Below are positions 38,345 to 47,064 of a stretch of 64,000 bases of DNA, in pieces; the first letter of the stretch is position 1, and each line of letters begins with the position of its first letter. The position numbers and the translations under genes were made by a program. The stretch lies in contig NZ_AMBZ01000002.1 in assembly GCF_000293805.1 (NCBI RefSeq), forward strand, positions 85,001 to 149,000, in the 5' to 3' direction. The notes below the pieces were generated by a model. The model worked only from the letters and a program-made list of their open reading frames with translations. It had not been told where the DNA came from and did not search any database. This DNA is from Paenibacillus alvei DSM 29 (GTDB lineage: Bacteria > Bacillota > Bacilli > Paenibacillales > Paenibacillaceae).

Positions 38345-40825
38345 TTGTCGACATATGGATATACTGGCTCCAAAGCCAAGAAAAACGCCGAAGGCTCCAA
38401 AGCGCCTTGGCTGCTGCTTGGAGTCATCATCTTATTTTTACTTTGGTCTACCTTTAAAGTTGCATTATTTAACGGACAAATGGCAGATTTCGATCAACCA
38501 ATATATGTAGCTGCATTATTTTCCTCTATTATAGCTATGATAGCCATCGCTGTTGGTTGGAAGCAATTTAATTGGTCTAGCCGCAAAGACATATTGTCTC
38601 TCTTCGTATTCTTATTGCCTGCCAGCTTCGCGTTATCTATGATAACAGCAGCATCAAATTATTTGGCAGTCAACATGCTAATTATCATGCTGATGTACTG
38701 CATATTTTTTGTCGCTTCTTCCATTATAGCGCAAGATAGTGTCGTAAATCGAACATTAAATCTAGCTATCATGATCATTTCTTATATTGTTGTCTTTTTT
38801 GGATTATTCCACTGGTTGGGGAATGGACCCGGTGTTACAACGCTTATAAAGTGGCTTGGGATTTCAACAACGCCGTCTGGTGCTTACTTGAATGCAGTTA
38901 TGAGTGACTCTAATGGTGAACGACTTGCATCTGTCTTCCAATATGCGAATACATACGCTGGATTTCTTATGGCATTTCTATTAGGAGCATTATTCTTCAT
39001 TAGTAAGTCCCAAAAATGGTGGGGAAAATCGGGCCATGCATTTATGATTGTACCCATTATGTTATCCATCTTTTTAACTTTATCTCGTGGGGGGTTACTC
39101 CTCCTCCCTGTTGCATTTATAGTAGTGCTCGTATTTTTAAAACCATATCGTCAATTGATGTGGATTATGCACTTGGCTGTTAGTGGGGTCATTACCGTGT
39201 TAATATTGAACCCTGTTACCGACATCGGATTGCAGGTTCAAAAAGAGTTTGCTGCATCTAATTCTTTTAAGGGCTGGGCCTATATCATTATCAGTTCTTT
39301 AATCGCTGCAGCAATCTCGTATGCACTTGAACGTTGGGTTTCACCGTGGTTAGAACAAAAAACTACTGCAATTTCTAATAAGCGATGGGGAACTTTCCTA
39401 ATTCCTGTCGGGGGAGCAGTTTTAGGAGCTCTTCTTTTGTTTGTCCTTATTGGAACGAATATTAAAAATATGCTCCCTGAGAACATTTCGACACGATTAG
39501 AAACTATCAACCTCCAACAACATAGTGTTCTCGAACGTATTACTTTTTATAAAGACTCAATGAAGCTCATAGCGGATTATCCTTTCATCGGGGCTGGTGG
39601 TGGCGCTTGGGCTGCACTTTATGCGAAGTATGAAAATAACCCTTACGACGTTCAACAGGCACATAGCTTTTATATGCAGTATCTCGTTGAAACCGGGGTT
39701 ATCGGGATGCTTATTCTGATAGCATTTCTCATCTATATTTATTGGAACTACATTCGCACTTTTATTAATACCACAGATGAAAAACGGGATGATCACTTCC
39801 TGTTCTTCATTCTTGCAACGAGTATTCTGATTCACAGTGCGATGGACTTTAATATGAGCTTTGTTTATATAGGCATACTTGTCTTCCTTTGTCTTGGTGG
39901 AATGACTGCTTCTATCGATTCAAAACCATTAGATAAAGTTAAGTCAAAGGCAATGCGAACTGTCTTTGCAAGCATTTTTGGTATTGTTAGCATCGGTTTG
40001 TTTATCACTTCCATACTCTTTGTTCAGGCATCAAGCTCGTTTGCAAGCGCGAAAGAAACTGTCCTTACAACTCAAGACTTTACCAAAACGATGGTTCAGT
40101 TAAGAAAGGCTAAGAGCATCCGCTCTACTCATCCGGAATACGCAGCTTTCGAGGCGAATCTATACATGTCAGTATATCAACAACAAAAAGATGAGCAGTT
40201 CTACGCGGAAGCAGAAAAAGTATTGAAAAATGCACTGGGGGATAACCCTCATAATAAGTCGCTGCTATTGCAGCTAATCAAGCTCTATAACATAAAAGGG
40301 CTGGACGAACAAGTCTATACCGTATATTCTCAAAACGCATCCAACTTCCCTTGGGACATGAAATGGTACGCTGAATATATGGATAAGGCTTCACTTGAGG
40401 GGTATAAAGCTATATCAACAGCACCAGACAAAAAAGATGGGTATTTGAACGAGGTCATCGCCGCGTTTGAGCATGTTAAGGCAAGCGTGGAGCACTTGAA
40501 GACATTGCCGAAAGGACAGCTTCAAGGTAATCCATTTTACGTTACTTCTAGTATGGCTATGAATGCTGGGCGCGCATATTTAATGAAGGGTGATCCTGCT
40601 AAGGCAGCTGAAGCGATGAAGCCATACTTACAAGAGGACTTAACTAACTCGAACGACCCTGAGAACAGCCCTGAGAACAACCGTGAGCTCGCACGATGGT
40701 ACGTAGCTGCAACGATCCAACAGGGGCAAGTAGATCAAAATTGGTATGACAAACTTGTTGCATTAGGGTCAGACCAAAAAGAGCAGATTGACCAAATCGC
40801 AGGAATGAGATTTAAAGCTGAGTAA
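38345..40825 (+). CDS. O-antigen ligase/polymerase family protein with TPR region (possible S-layer oligosaccharyl:protein transferase, WsfB-like)
   Basis: An 826-residue protein with twelve or so membrane helices (about 20-545) and a soluble C-terminal helical-repeat region (about 570-826). The Wzy_C-type domain is seen at about 365-460: large loop with RLETINLQQHSVLERITFYKDSMKLI, GAGGGAW and QQAHSFYMQYLVETGVIG, where the His is typical of ligases. The C-terminal helices look like TPRs. Such proteins join lipid-linked glycans to lipid, sugar or protein; with the surrounding genes, transfer to S-layer protein is a fair inference. The TTG at 38345 has AAAGGAG eight bases upstream. A broken copy lies at 35212-35915. 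Confidence 0.82.
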   Translation: MSTYGYTGSKAKKNAEGSKAPWLLLGVIILFLLWSTFKVALFNGQMADFDQPIYVAALFSSIIAMIAIAVGWKQFNWSSRKDILSLFVFLLPASFALSMITAASNYLAVNMLIIMLMYCIFFVASSIIAQDSVVNRTLNLAIMIISYIVVFFGLFHWLGNGPGVTTLIKWLGISTTPSGAYLNAVMSDSNGERLASVFQYANTYAGFLMAFLLGALFFISKSQKWWGKSGHAFMIVPIMLSIFLTLSRGGLLLLPVAFIVVLVFLKPYRQLMWIMHLAVSGVITVLILNPVTDIGLQVQKEFAASNSFKGWAYIIISSLIAAAISYALERWVSPWLEQKTTAISNKRWGTFLIPVGGAVLGALLLFVLIGTNIKNMLPENISTRLETINLQQHSVLERITFYKDSMKLIADYPFIGAGGGAWAALYAKYENNPYDVQQAHSFYMQYLVETGVIGMLILIAFLIYIYWNYIRTFINTTDEKRDDHFLFFILATSILIHSAMDFNMSFVYIGILVFLCLGGMTASIDSKPLDKVKSKAMRTVFASIFGIVSIGLFITSILFVQASSSFASAKETVLTTQDFTKTMVQLRKAKSIRSTHPEYAAFEANLYMSVYQQQKDEQFYAEAEKVLKNALGDNPHNKSLLLQLIKLYNIKGLDEQVYTVYSQNASNFPWDMKWYAEYMDKASLEGYKAISTAPDKKDGYLNEVIAAFEHVKASVEHLKTLPKGQLQGNPFYVTSSMAMNAGRAYLMKGDPAKAAEAMKPYLQEDLTNSNDPENSPENNRELARWYVAATIQQGQVDQNWYDKLVALGSDQKEQIDQIAGMRFKAE

Positions 40826-40842
40826 TTAAATTAATTCTATAT

Positions 40843-40885
40843 AATAAAGAGACCCATTGAAATAGGTTCAACGGGTCTCTTTATT
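40843..40885. terminator. Bidirectional terminator between the ligase and lanC genes
   Basis: AATAAAGAGACCC (40843-40855) and GGGTCTCTTTATT (40873-40885) form a perfect 13-bp stem with T-rich ends in both directions, between two convergent genes. Confidence 0.9.
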
Positions 40886-40900
40886 GTTAAGGATGATGAA

Positions 40901-42250
40901 TTATTTTATAAGAAGACACATCCCCCAATCCATTGTTTTCTGCGGAGCAATAGCATCCAGCAATGTCATTGCTATCCCCGTAACACCATCGAGAATCCCA
41001 AGGTAATCTAAATATTTTGTAGTCTTCGAATCCCTATACACATCCTGAAATCCGAACGCAGAGCTTGGATCAAACTTTTCAAGGATATCCTCAAGCAAAT
41101 TTCGATAACATGTAAACAATTCTGTATTTCCTGTATCCAAATACATTTGATGTGTAAGTTTTAATAATCCCGCATACCCGTGACAAATGGAAGGCGAATA
41201 AATACTCCAATTTTCAATTGGTTTTTTGAATATTGCAATAAACGCATCCGTTGCCAGTGTTTGTAGAGAAATATCCCCAAGAGCTTTTCCTGCTAACCAA
41301 AGGCTCCTAGCCACTCCTGGAGAACCGTAACACCATGCCTCTCGATTCTTTTGATTGTCATCTTCGTGCAAATTTGCTTCTCCATAACTGACAACTAAGG
41401 GCCACCGTACTCCGAAATCACTTTCTATCTTCCAGTTCAGTATCCACTTACTGTATCGCTCAATTGCTTCTTTTTGTCCGGAAACTCTAATATTTTGATT
41501 GTATGCGATGGCAAGGAGAGCAAGAGGCCCTGGAATGCCATGTGCCAGCCCCAGATTAAAATATCCCTTCGCGTATATTTCTTGCTGATGGGATGGCAAA
41601 TGCTCTGCAGGTATGTACCACCCTGGTATTGAACATCCTTTTTCCATTTTGTCATTGCTTAGTAGTATAAGGTATTCTAGTACATCATTAAGTAATCCCC
41701 TCACATCAGGTATATCAGAAAATAGAAGTAGATATCTTCCAATTCCACTCCAGCCTGAAATCACATCATAATCTTGAAAATATACGCCGGTTCTTATGTT
41801 CTCCTTGGCTTTTTGCAAATGGATATGACCATAGCGTACAAGTATTTCATTAATTTGATTGATGAGTTTCCTGTATTTCTTGCCATCATTAGATAATAAA
41901 TACGCAGCAAATCCTATACCCGATAAACCACTCCACAGAGACAGCGATACTCCTTCCGTATTCCTCATAGCCTCCTGGGTTTTTAGAAAAAAATGATGCG
42001 CAACGCGATTAAATTGATTTTCATCGTGGGGAAAAATAGTGCTTAATCGTCCGAATAGGATGCTCGCTGAAGGGTAACCACTCGCAAGGCTTATTTCATC
42101 CCAAATAAAATCATTTTGATGTTCTATGCGATTTTTCTCCGAAGTACAAATCGATTTTACTAAATCCGGATCGGCCAGCTTCTCACTGATTAATCGCATC
42201 ATGTGCAAAATTCTGTCATACTGAGTGGTTGCATTATCAGTTGTTATCAT
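40901..42250 (-). CDS. lanC: Lanthionine synthetase C-like cyclase (LanC)
   Basis: A 449-residue zinc-dependent cyclase that closes thioether rings by adding Cys thiols to dehydrated Ser/Thr. The alpha-toroid repeats each show a GxxG turn (LWSGLSGIGFAAYL, SGWSGIGRYL, LGLAHGIPGPLALL, WCYGSPGVARSL, ICHGYAGLLKL). The zinc ligands are Cys in WCYG and Cys-His in ICHG, and the active-site His is in LAHG. The ATG at 42250 is preferred to the TTG at 42268 because AGGGG lies upstream; it overlaps the end of lanB by 14 bases. It is the last gene of the lanA-lanB-lanC unit. Confidence 0.9.
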   Translation of the reverse strand: MITTDNATTQYDRILHMMRLISEKLADPDLVKSICTSEKNRIEHQNDFIWDEISLASGYPSASILFGRLSTIFPHDENQFNRVAHHFFLKTQEAMRNTEGVSLSLWSGLSGIGFAAYLLSNDGKKYRKLINQINEILVRYGHIHLQKAKENIRTGVYFQDYDVISGWSGIGRYLLLFSDIPDVRGLLNDVLEYLILLSNDKMEKGCSIPGWYIPAEHLPSHQQEIYAKGYFNLGLAHGIPGPLALLAIAYNQNIRVSGQKEAIERYSKWILNWKIESDFGVRWPLVVSYGEANLHEDDNQKNREAWCYGSPGVARSLWLAGKALGDISLQTLATDAFIAIFKKPIENWSIYSPSICHGYAGLLKLTHQMYLDTGNTELFTCYRNLLEDILEKFDPSSAFGFQDVYRDSKTTKYLDYLGILDGVTGIAMTLLDAIAPQKTMDWGMCLLIK

Positions 42251-45200
42251 AAGACAATATCCCCTCAAAAGTTTGCTGTGTGTGTTTTCTCTTATTATTT
42301 AAGTGATAAAGTGAGTGGCTGATAAGAGACATAATCTTTCGTTCTTGATTCCGGTTCGTGCCCAATAACCGATTGAGATTCATATGAACAAGACTGTCGA
42401 GAATGGAGGATTGTGAAGCAGTTAACATCATTCTTTTATTGTTTTGATCCAAAGCATATTTGTATGAAAGTATCTTCTCTTTGCGTAAATGAATATAGTT
42501 TTTTACCATGGAGTTTTGTTCTAAATATGGAGTTTCATTTGAGGCATCACATAGAGCCATATAATCTCTCCGTCTTTTTTGGAACTCGATTGAATAATGC
42601 ATATGCCAGTCTTTTTCTTGACACCATTTCACTTGTTCTTCAAGTGAGGGGAGAAAGTGATTTAGAATATCCATCACACTTATCATGGCTAGTTCCACCA
42701 AGTTTTCGGAAATTCTTTTGTCACACCAAATAGATATAAGTTCCGCCACTAATTTGGAATCAGCTGAAAAAATCTCCTCTGCCAAACTAATAACTTCTCC
42801 CCCTCCATACCTATTAACTTCCGGTTCATAGGTGTCAAACGTAATTCGATTCAATAATCCCTCAATTTCTAATTGCTCAGCCCAAGTATGGATAGCAGGG
42901 ATTAATTTCTGAATTAACTCAGATGGATTACTATTAAATCTTATCCTGATATGAGGTTCAGGATCCGTGTACCGAATGAAAAATAACGTTTTATAAGATG
43001 CTGTCTTTCTGCATGTTCGCAAAAAGCCTTAAGATGTTTCCCTATAAACTCCTCTTCTCTTTCAGACATTCCATATAGTTTTACATACAGCCATTCTCTA
43101 CCTGGAAAATATCGTTTTGTTACTCCTAATGACGATGAGAATGGACAAACTATTTTACGTTGGTTAAACGCTCTTTTGTTCGTTTTTTTACTAACTAAGG
43201 GAACTACATATTCTGCAATATAATGTCCATTATCGCCTCTTCCCCATACTTCTTTCATCTCAAAACCGCACTCGGTCAACCATAGCGACTCTGAACCGTT
43301 TAAATTTTTGTATTTATCATATAATTCGAATACAAAATAGTTATTATCAAGATCAAACAACAATCGATTATCAGCAACTGTAATATACACATATCTAGGA
43401 ATATTCCATTGAGCCCTCCACTCGCAAAAACACTTGACCCAGTCGTCACTATTTTTGCACTGTTGAAAAACCTCAACGTTTTTATTTAATGACCACTTAG
43501 CTAAGGAAAGAATTATATTCTGATATCTTATTCGTGGAAGCATCGGAAATTCGGATAAGTGACCCCAGTAAAACGGAATTATATTTCTTTGCCTTTCATT
43601 CGCCACTTCCCTTAAAAAGCGGTACACATTAGGAGAATGCTGATAATTAAGCATATTAGTCATCATAGGGATTACTTCTCTGTTTAAGTTACGTGATATG
43701 AGATAAAAGTACTGATTGGTGCAACCGACATATAAATCAGATAGAGGAATCGTTTTTGTATAGTTTGACTCAGATATATTCGTACCGAGCACAATTTGAT
43801 AGGCACACATCTGATTTGTAATCGCAACATTAGCATGTCTACTATTTACTGGAAGGTAGACAATCTCCGCCATTATGGGTTCATCGTCACTTATGTTCCG
43901 GTTAGCGTACATTTTTGAGAATTCTAAAGCTTCATCCGTATTTAAAAAAGTGCTGAATCTGCCAAATGTTCTGCCTGCGCCTGGACTTCCAGAGTTGGGA
44001 TTAATAATTATTTTAGATCTTTGTTTATTGTCAGTAGCTATCGTGATAAACATTTCCAAAGATGCGGGAGGTTGTAAATGCGATTCAGGTGTCTCCATTT
44101 TCATTAATCTTTCTTCTGTCAACTCAATTTCGTTATGACCCCGCTTTATCGCATCGGCTACCCAGATCCCTAACACTTTATTTCGTTCTATGTTTACAGT
44201 AATTTGTTCCGTACGATACTTGCTTTCAGGGTATTTATAGTCAGGCGGAGCTCCCAACCCTGCGTCTTCATCCAATAACTCCAATAACGGAACCTGTTGA
44301 TGAAATCCATACTTTTCAATAAAATTGTTGCGATAACTAGCGAGATGTGGATTCGAGGGTTCTGGCGATAATCTCCACATGATCTCTGCTGCCTTGGCTA
44401 TCTGCTTTGCAACATCTTGATTTAGAGACACTTTCTTAATCTCAACTTCCATATCAACCTGTAGAGGATTCTTTGTAGACAGAATTCTATTTAAGTTTTC
44501 GTGGAGGCGGTGATATAACACCTCTCCTTCGCCGATTATGGATTTATTATATTGATGGATTTGCTCATTAACAGTATTTAATCTTTGTTTCATATCATCC
44601 AAGCCGTTTAGAGGCTCTATTTGTTTCCTTATGTAATCAAAAGGTAGCTCCGCTTTATGAATTGATATGGGTGGTCTTAAATTACTTATTATAAATTCTT
44701 GATGTAACAAGGTCGTTATAAATTGAACGATTCGATTATATGATGTTTCAGGATGCTTCTCTTGTATCTCTATTGCCAATTGGGCGAAAGTTATTGGTTT
44801 TTGTGCACGTTCTAGTACATATTTCACTAGTGTTGTCGCTTTTATTGAGCTATTTTTAATTTCATTATTTTCCGAGTTCGAATAGTTCAAATAGGGAAGC
44901 TTCGCTCGAGAACCCACAATATATAGTAATGGATTTGTTACAACTGTAAGCTGTGCAACAACTACCGGTTCTTTTTCTAAATATTGAACTACACTCATAA
45001 TCCATTCCATGTCAGGGCGAGCTATTTTTCGATGGCGCTCTATATTCCCTATTATTAATGAACTACTATCTTCAAACTTACCGAGTGAAACACCAGCAAA
45101 AATTCCATAAGGAGTAGCTCTCGTGGACAGTCTGATCAGGTAATGAATTAAACTTCTCAATACCTTATTCGACTTTCTGTGATCTGGGCGATTCAAAACA

Positions 45201-45415
45201 TAATCGACAGACCCCATAAATTGAGGATTAGCCACAGTAATAGCTTCTCGAATTATTGGATTTTTTAATAAGTAAGTCACTTTGTCTCTCAGTTGCTCGC
45301 AGGAACTGTTCCTGTCTAGCAGATCTTCATAAAAATGAATGGGGAGCAAGGGGATCCTTGCTTGGAAAAAATCCATAGTTTCAAATAGCGGTAGCGCTGA
45401 TTCAGAATTGCCCAT
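42237..45415 (-). pseudogene. lanB: Class I lantibiotic dehydratase (LanB), frameshifted
   Basis: LanB uses glutamyl-tRNA to glutamylate and then eliminates Ser/Thr of the precursor. The N-terminal part (about residues 1-810, ATG 45415, AGGAGG six bases upstream) has RATPYGIFAGVSLGKF and other dehydratase-domain features. The elimination domain (SpaB_C/thiopeptide type, FFIRYTDPEPHIRIRF to the end) is in another frame. One extra base in the five-A run at 42979-42983 (plus strand) joins them into one protein of about 1059 residues, close to NisB-type size. If the break is real, glutamylation without elimination would leave no lanthionines, so the status of this run decides whether the cluster works. 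Confidence 0.88.
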
Positions 45416-45477
45416 TACTAGCCTCCTGAACTAAAATACTGGTTCTTTCGCTTTTTCAAATTTTTAATTTCCATACA

Positions 45478-45517
45478 AAAATACCCCAGATACAATGAGT
45501 GATATCTGGGGTATTTT
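45478..45517 (-). terminator. Hairpin between lanA and lanB (partial terminator)
   Basis: A perfect 15-bp stem (45478-45492 with 45503-45517) with a 10-base loop, followed on the minus strand by TTTTGTATGG. It begins three bases after the lanA stop. Such hairpins let much more precursor message than enzyme message accumulate. Confidence 0.8.
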
Positions 45518-45519
45518 GA

Positions 45520-45684
45520 TTAACAACAGTCACAGGATTTATAAGTATTAAGACAAGCAGAAACATTGCAAGTAACATTATTTGTACATCCCATTTGCGA
45601 TTCAGAGTCTGACAGCACATTAACTTGCAAATCCAAGTCAAATGCATCTTCATAACTAGCAGCAATAAGGTTCGCTGAATCCAC
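45520..45684 (-). CDS. lanA: Class I lanthipeptide precursor peptide (LanA), 54 residues
   Basis: A GTG at 45684, seven bases after AAAAGGAGG, opens a 54-residue frame ending TAA at 45520. The leader (about 1-30) is acidic and contains FDLDLQ at 15-20, matching the F(N/D)LD box recognised by LanB and LanC. The core is Ser/Thr/Cys-rich: Cys33, Cys39, Cys44, Cys51, Cys53 and Cys54, with Thr34, Thr38, Ser42, Thr47 and Ser50, ending in CDCC. With at most five dehydrated residues for six cysteines, at least one Cys stays free or forms a disulfide. No GG/GA/PR-type cleavage site is obvious. It is followed by a hairpin and lanB. It resembles no lantibiotic core I recall. Confidence 0.88.
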   Translation of the reverse strand: MDSANLIAASYEDAFDLDLQVNVLSDSESQMGCTNNVTCNVSACLNTYKSCDCC

Positions 45685-45717
45685 TTCGGCACCTCCTTTT
45701 TAATTTGTTTAATGCTG

Positions 45718-45738
45718 GGGTTAATGTAAATTTAACCC
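45718..45738. promoter_or_regulatory. Dyad upstream of lanA (operator candidate)
   Basis: GGGTTAA (45718-45724) and TTAACCC (45732-45738) are a perfect inverted repeat with a seven-base spacer, about 22 bases upstream of the lanA ribosome site. It may be an operator or an RNA hairpin in the leader; no regulator gene is adjacent. Confidence 0.45.
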
Positions 45739-45761
45739 TATATCTATTAAACGATTCATTT

Positions 45762-45776
45762 CAGAAAAAGTTTCTG
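45762..45776. promoter_or_regulatory. Second dyad upstream of lanA
   Basis: CAGAAA and TTTCTG flank a three-base centre (45762-45776). It lies where a lanA promoter would be expected; no convincing -35/-10 pair was found, so its role is open. Confidence 0.3.
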
Positions 45777-45853
45777 TTTACTATAACAAATATGTACACA
45801 TTAAATTGAATGGTGGAATATCGCCATCTCCTGGAAGTTTGAGGGATAGTAAA

Positions 45854-45895
45854 AAGCTGATCCATTAGTAGTAAAAAACTACGATGAATCAGCTT
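45854..45895 (-). terminator. Terminator after the second galU
   Basis: AAGCTGAT (45854-45861) pairs with ATCAGCTT (45888-45895), with an inner GTAGT/ACTAC stem. The minus-strand tail after the stem is TTTTTACT-like. Confidence 0.75.
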
Positions 45896-45953
45896 CAACC
45901 GTTAAAACAGTATATTTATTGTAAGATCAAATCTCGTTAACAACGATCTTCCC

Positions 45954-46829
45954 TTACATTTCATGGGTCTCAAGCATTTTCCTCATATACTTTAGCAAAT
46001 CTTCACGCAACTCTTGCCGCTGTAACGCATAATGCAATATTGTTTCAATGAATCCGAGCTTCTCTCCGACATCATGCCTTTGCCCATCAAAATGATAAGC
46101 TAGAACAGCTTCTTCCTTACTTAATTGCGCAATCGCGTCGGTCAATTGAATTTCCCCGTTAACCCCTGCTTCTTGTTCTTCTAACAGTTCAAAGATACGT
46201 GGAGTAAGCACGTATCTCCCCATAATCGCCCAGTTAGAAGGAGCATGCTCTCTGTCTGGCTTCTCGACAAGTTGTTCCGCACGTATGATTCGTTCCTCAA
46301 GCGACGTACCAGCTACGAGTCCATAACGGGATACATCTTCCCATGGAATTGGCTGCACGCCGACAATGGAAGCCTCGTAACGCTCATATACGTCGATCAT
46401 TTGTTTCAAGCAAGGCACCTCGGCTTGTACGATATCGTCACCGAGTAGGACAGCAAACGGTTCATTTCCGATAAACTTGCGAGCACACCATATCGCGTGT
46501 CCTAATCCACGGGGCTCTCTTTGCCGAATGTAATGGATATTGGCCATCTCTGAAGATTTCCGTACTTCTTCTAACAGCGCTAATTTGTCCTTTTCCAACA
46601 GATTATGTTCGAGTTCATAATAATTATCAAAATGATCTTCGATGGCCCGTTTTCCCTTACCTGTAACAATGATAATATCCTCAATGCCGGAGTCTACAGC
46701 CTCTTCCACAATGTACTGAATCGTTGGCTTATCTACGATTGGCAACATCTCTTTGGGCATTGCTTTTGTTGCAGGCAAAAAGCGCGTTCCGAGCCCTGCG
46801 GCTGGAATAATTGCCTTTCTAATCTTCAT
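45954..46829 (-). CDS. galU: UTP-glucose-1-phosphate uridylyltransferase GalU, copy 2
   Basis: A 291-residue paralogue of the GalU at 35973-36845 with the same motifs ([43 protein letters not shown]). The two proteins are nearly identical over their first 110 residues and diverge mainly after VGVQP. The ATG at 46829 with GAGAGG upstream is used; an in-frame start at 46901 would add 24 residues absent from the family. Codon use here is more GC-rich than in copy 1, so this is probably the resident housekeeping copy and copy 1 the cluster-linked one. Confidence 0.94.
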   Translation of the reverse strand: MKIRKAIIPAAGLGTRFLPATKAMPKEMLPIVDKPTIQYIVEEAVDSGIEDIIIVTGKGKRAIEDHFDNYYELEHNLLEKDKLALLEEVRKSSEMANIHYIRQREPRGLGHAIWCARKFIGNEPFAVLLGDDIVQAEVPCLKQMIDVYERYEASIVGVQPIPWEDVSRYGLVAGTSLEERIIRAEQLVEKPDREHAPSNWAIMGRYVLTPRIFELLEEQEAGVNGEIQLTDAIAQLSKEEAVLAYHFDGQRHDVGEKLGFIETILHYALQRQELREDLLKYMRKMLETHEM

Positions 46830-46968
46830 CCCATTCCTCTCCAATCTGAATCGTTCATCAATCTTCATCCGTTCAAACCTGATGCTATCTTTAGTATACA
46901 TGAAAAGCTATCAAGAAATATACTTCCCAAGATATACACGCTTAGATGTTTCTCTAACAAAGAAAAGA

Positions 46969-47021
46969 ACCCGACTCCAGATTTCCATGCAGCCCTTCTA
47001 CACATGTCATCTGGGTCGAGT
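46969..47021 (-). terminator. Terminator after the U32 peptidase gene
   Basis: ACCCGACTCCAGAT (46969-46982) pairs imperfectly with ATCTGGGTCGAGT (47009-47021) across a 26-base loop, and the minus strand continues TTCTTTTCTTTG. It is 44 bases past the stop. Confidence 0.6.
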
Positions 47022-47064
47022 CCATTATGGTAATCACTGTTTACGTGTCAAAAAAACAACTTCA

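Noticed and set aside
45456-45692. 78-residue minus-strand frame overlapping lanA in another register
   Set aside because: Its GTG start is only two or three bases from the ribosome site and the product has no recognisable features, whereas the other register gives a typical lanthipeptide precursor.
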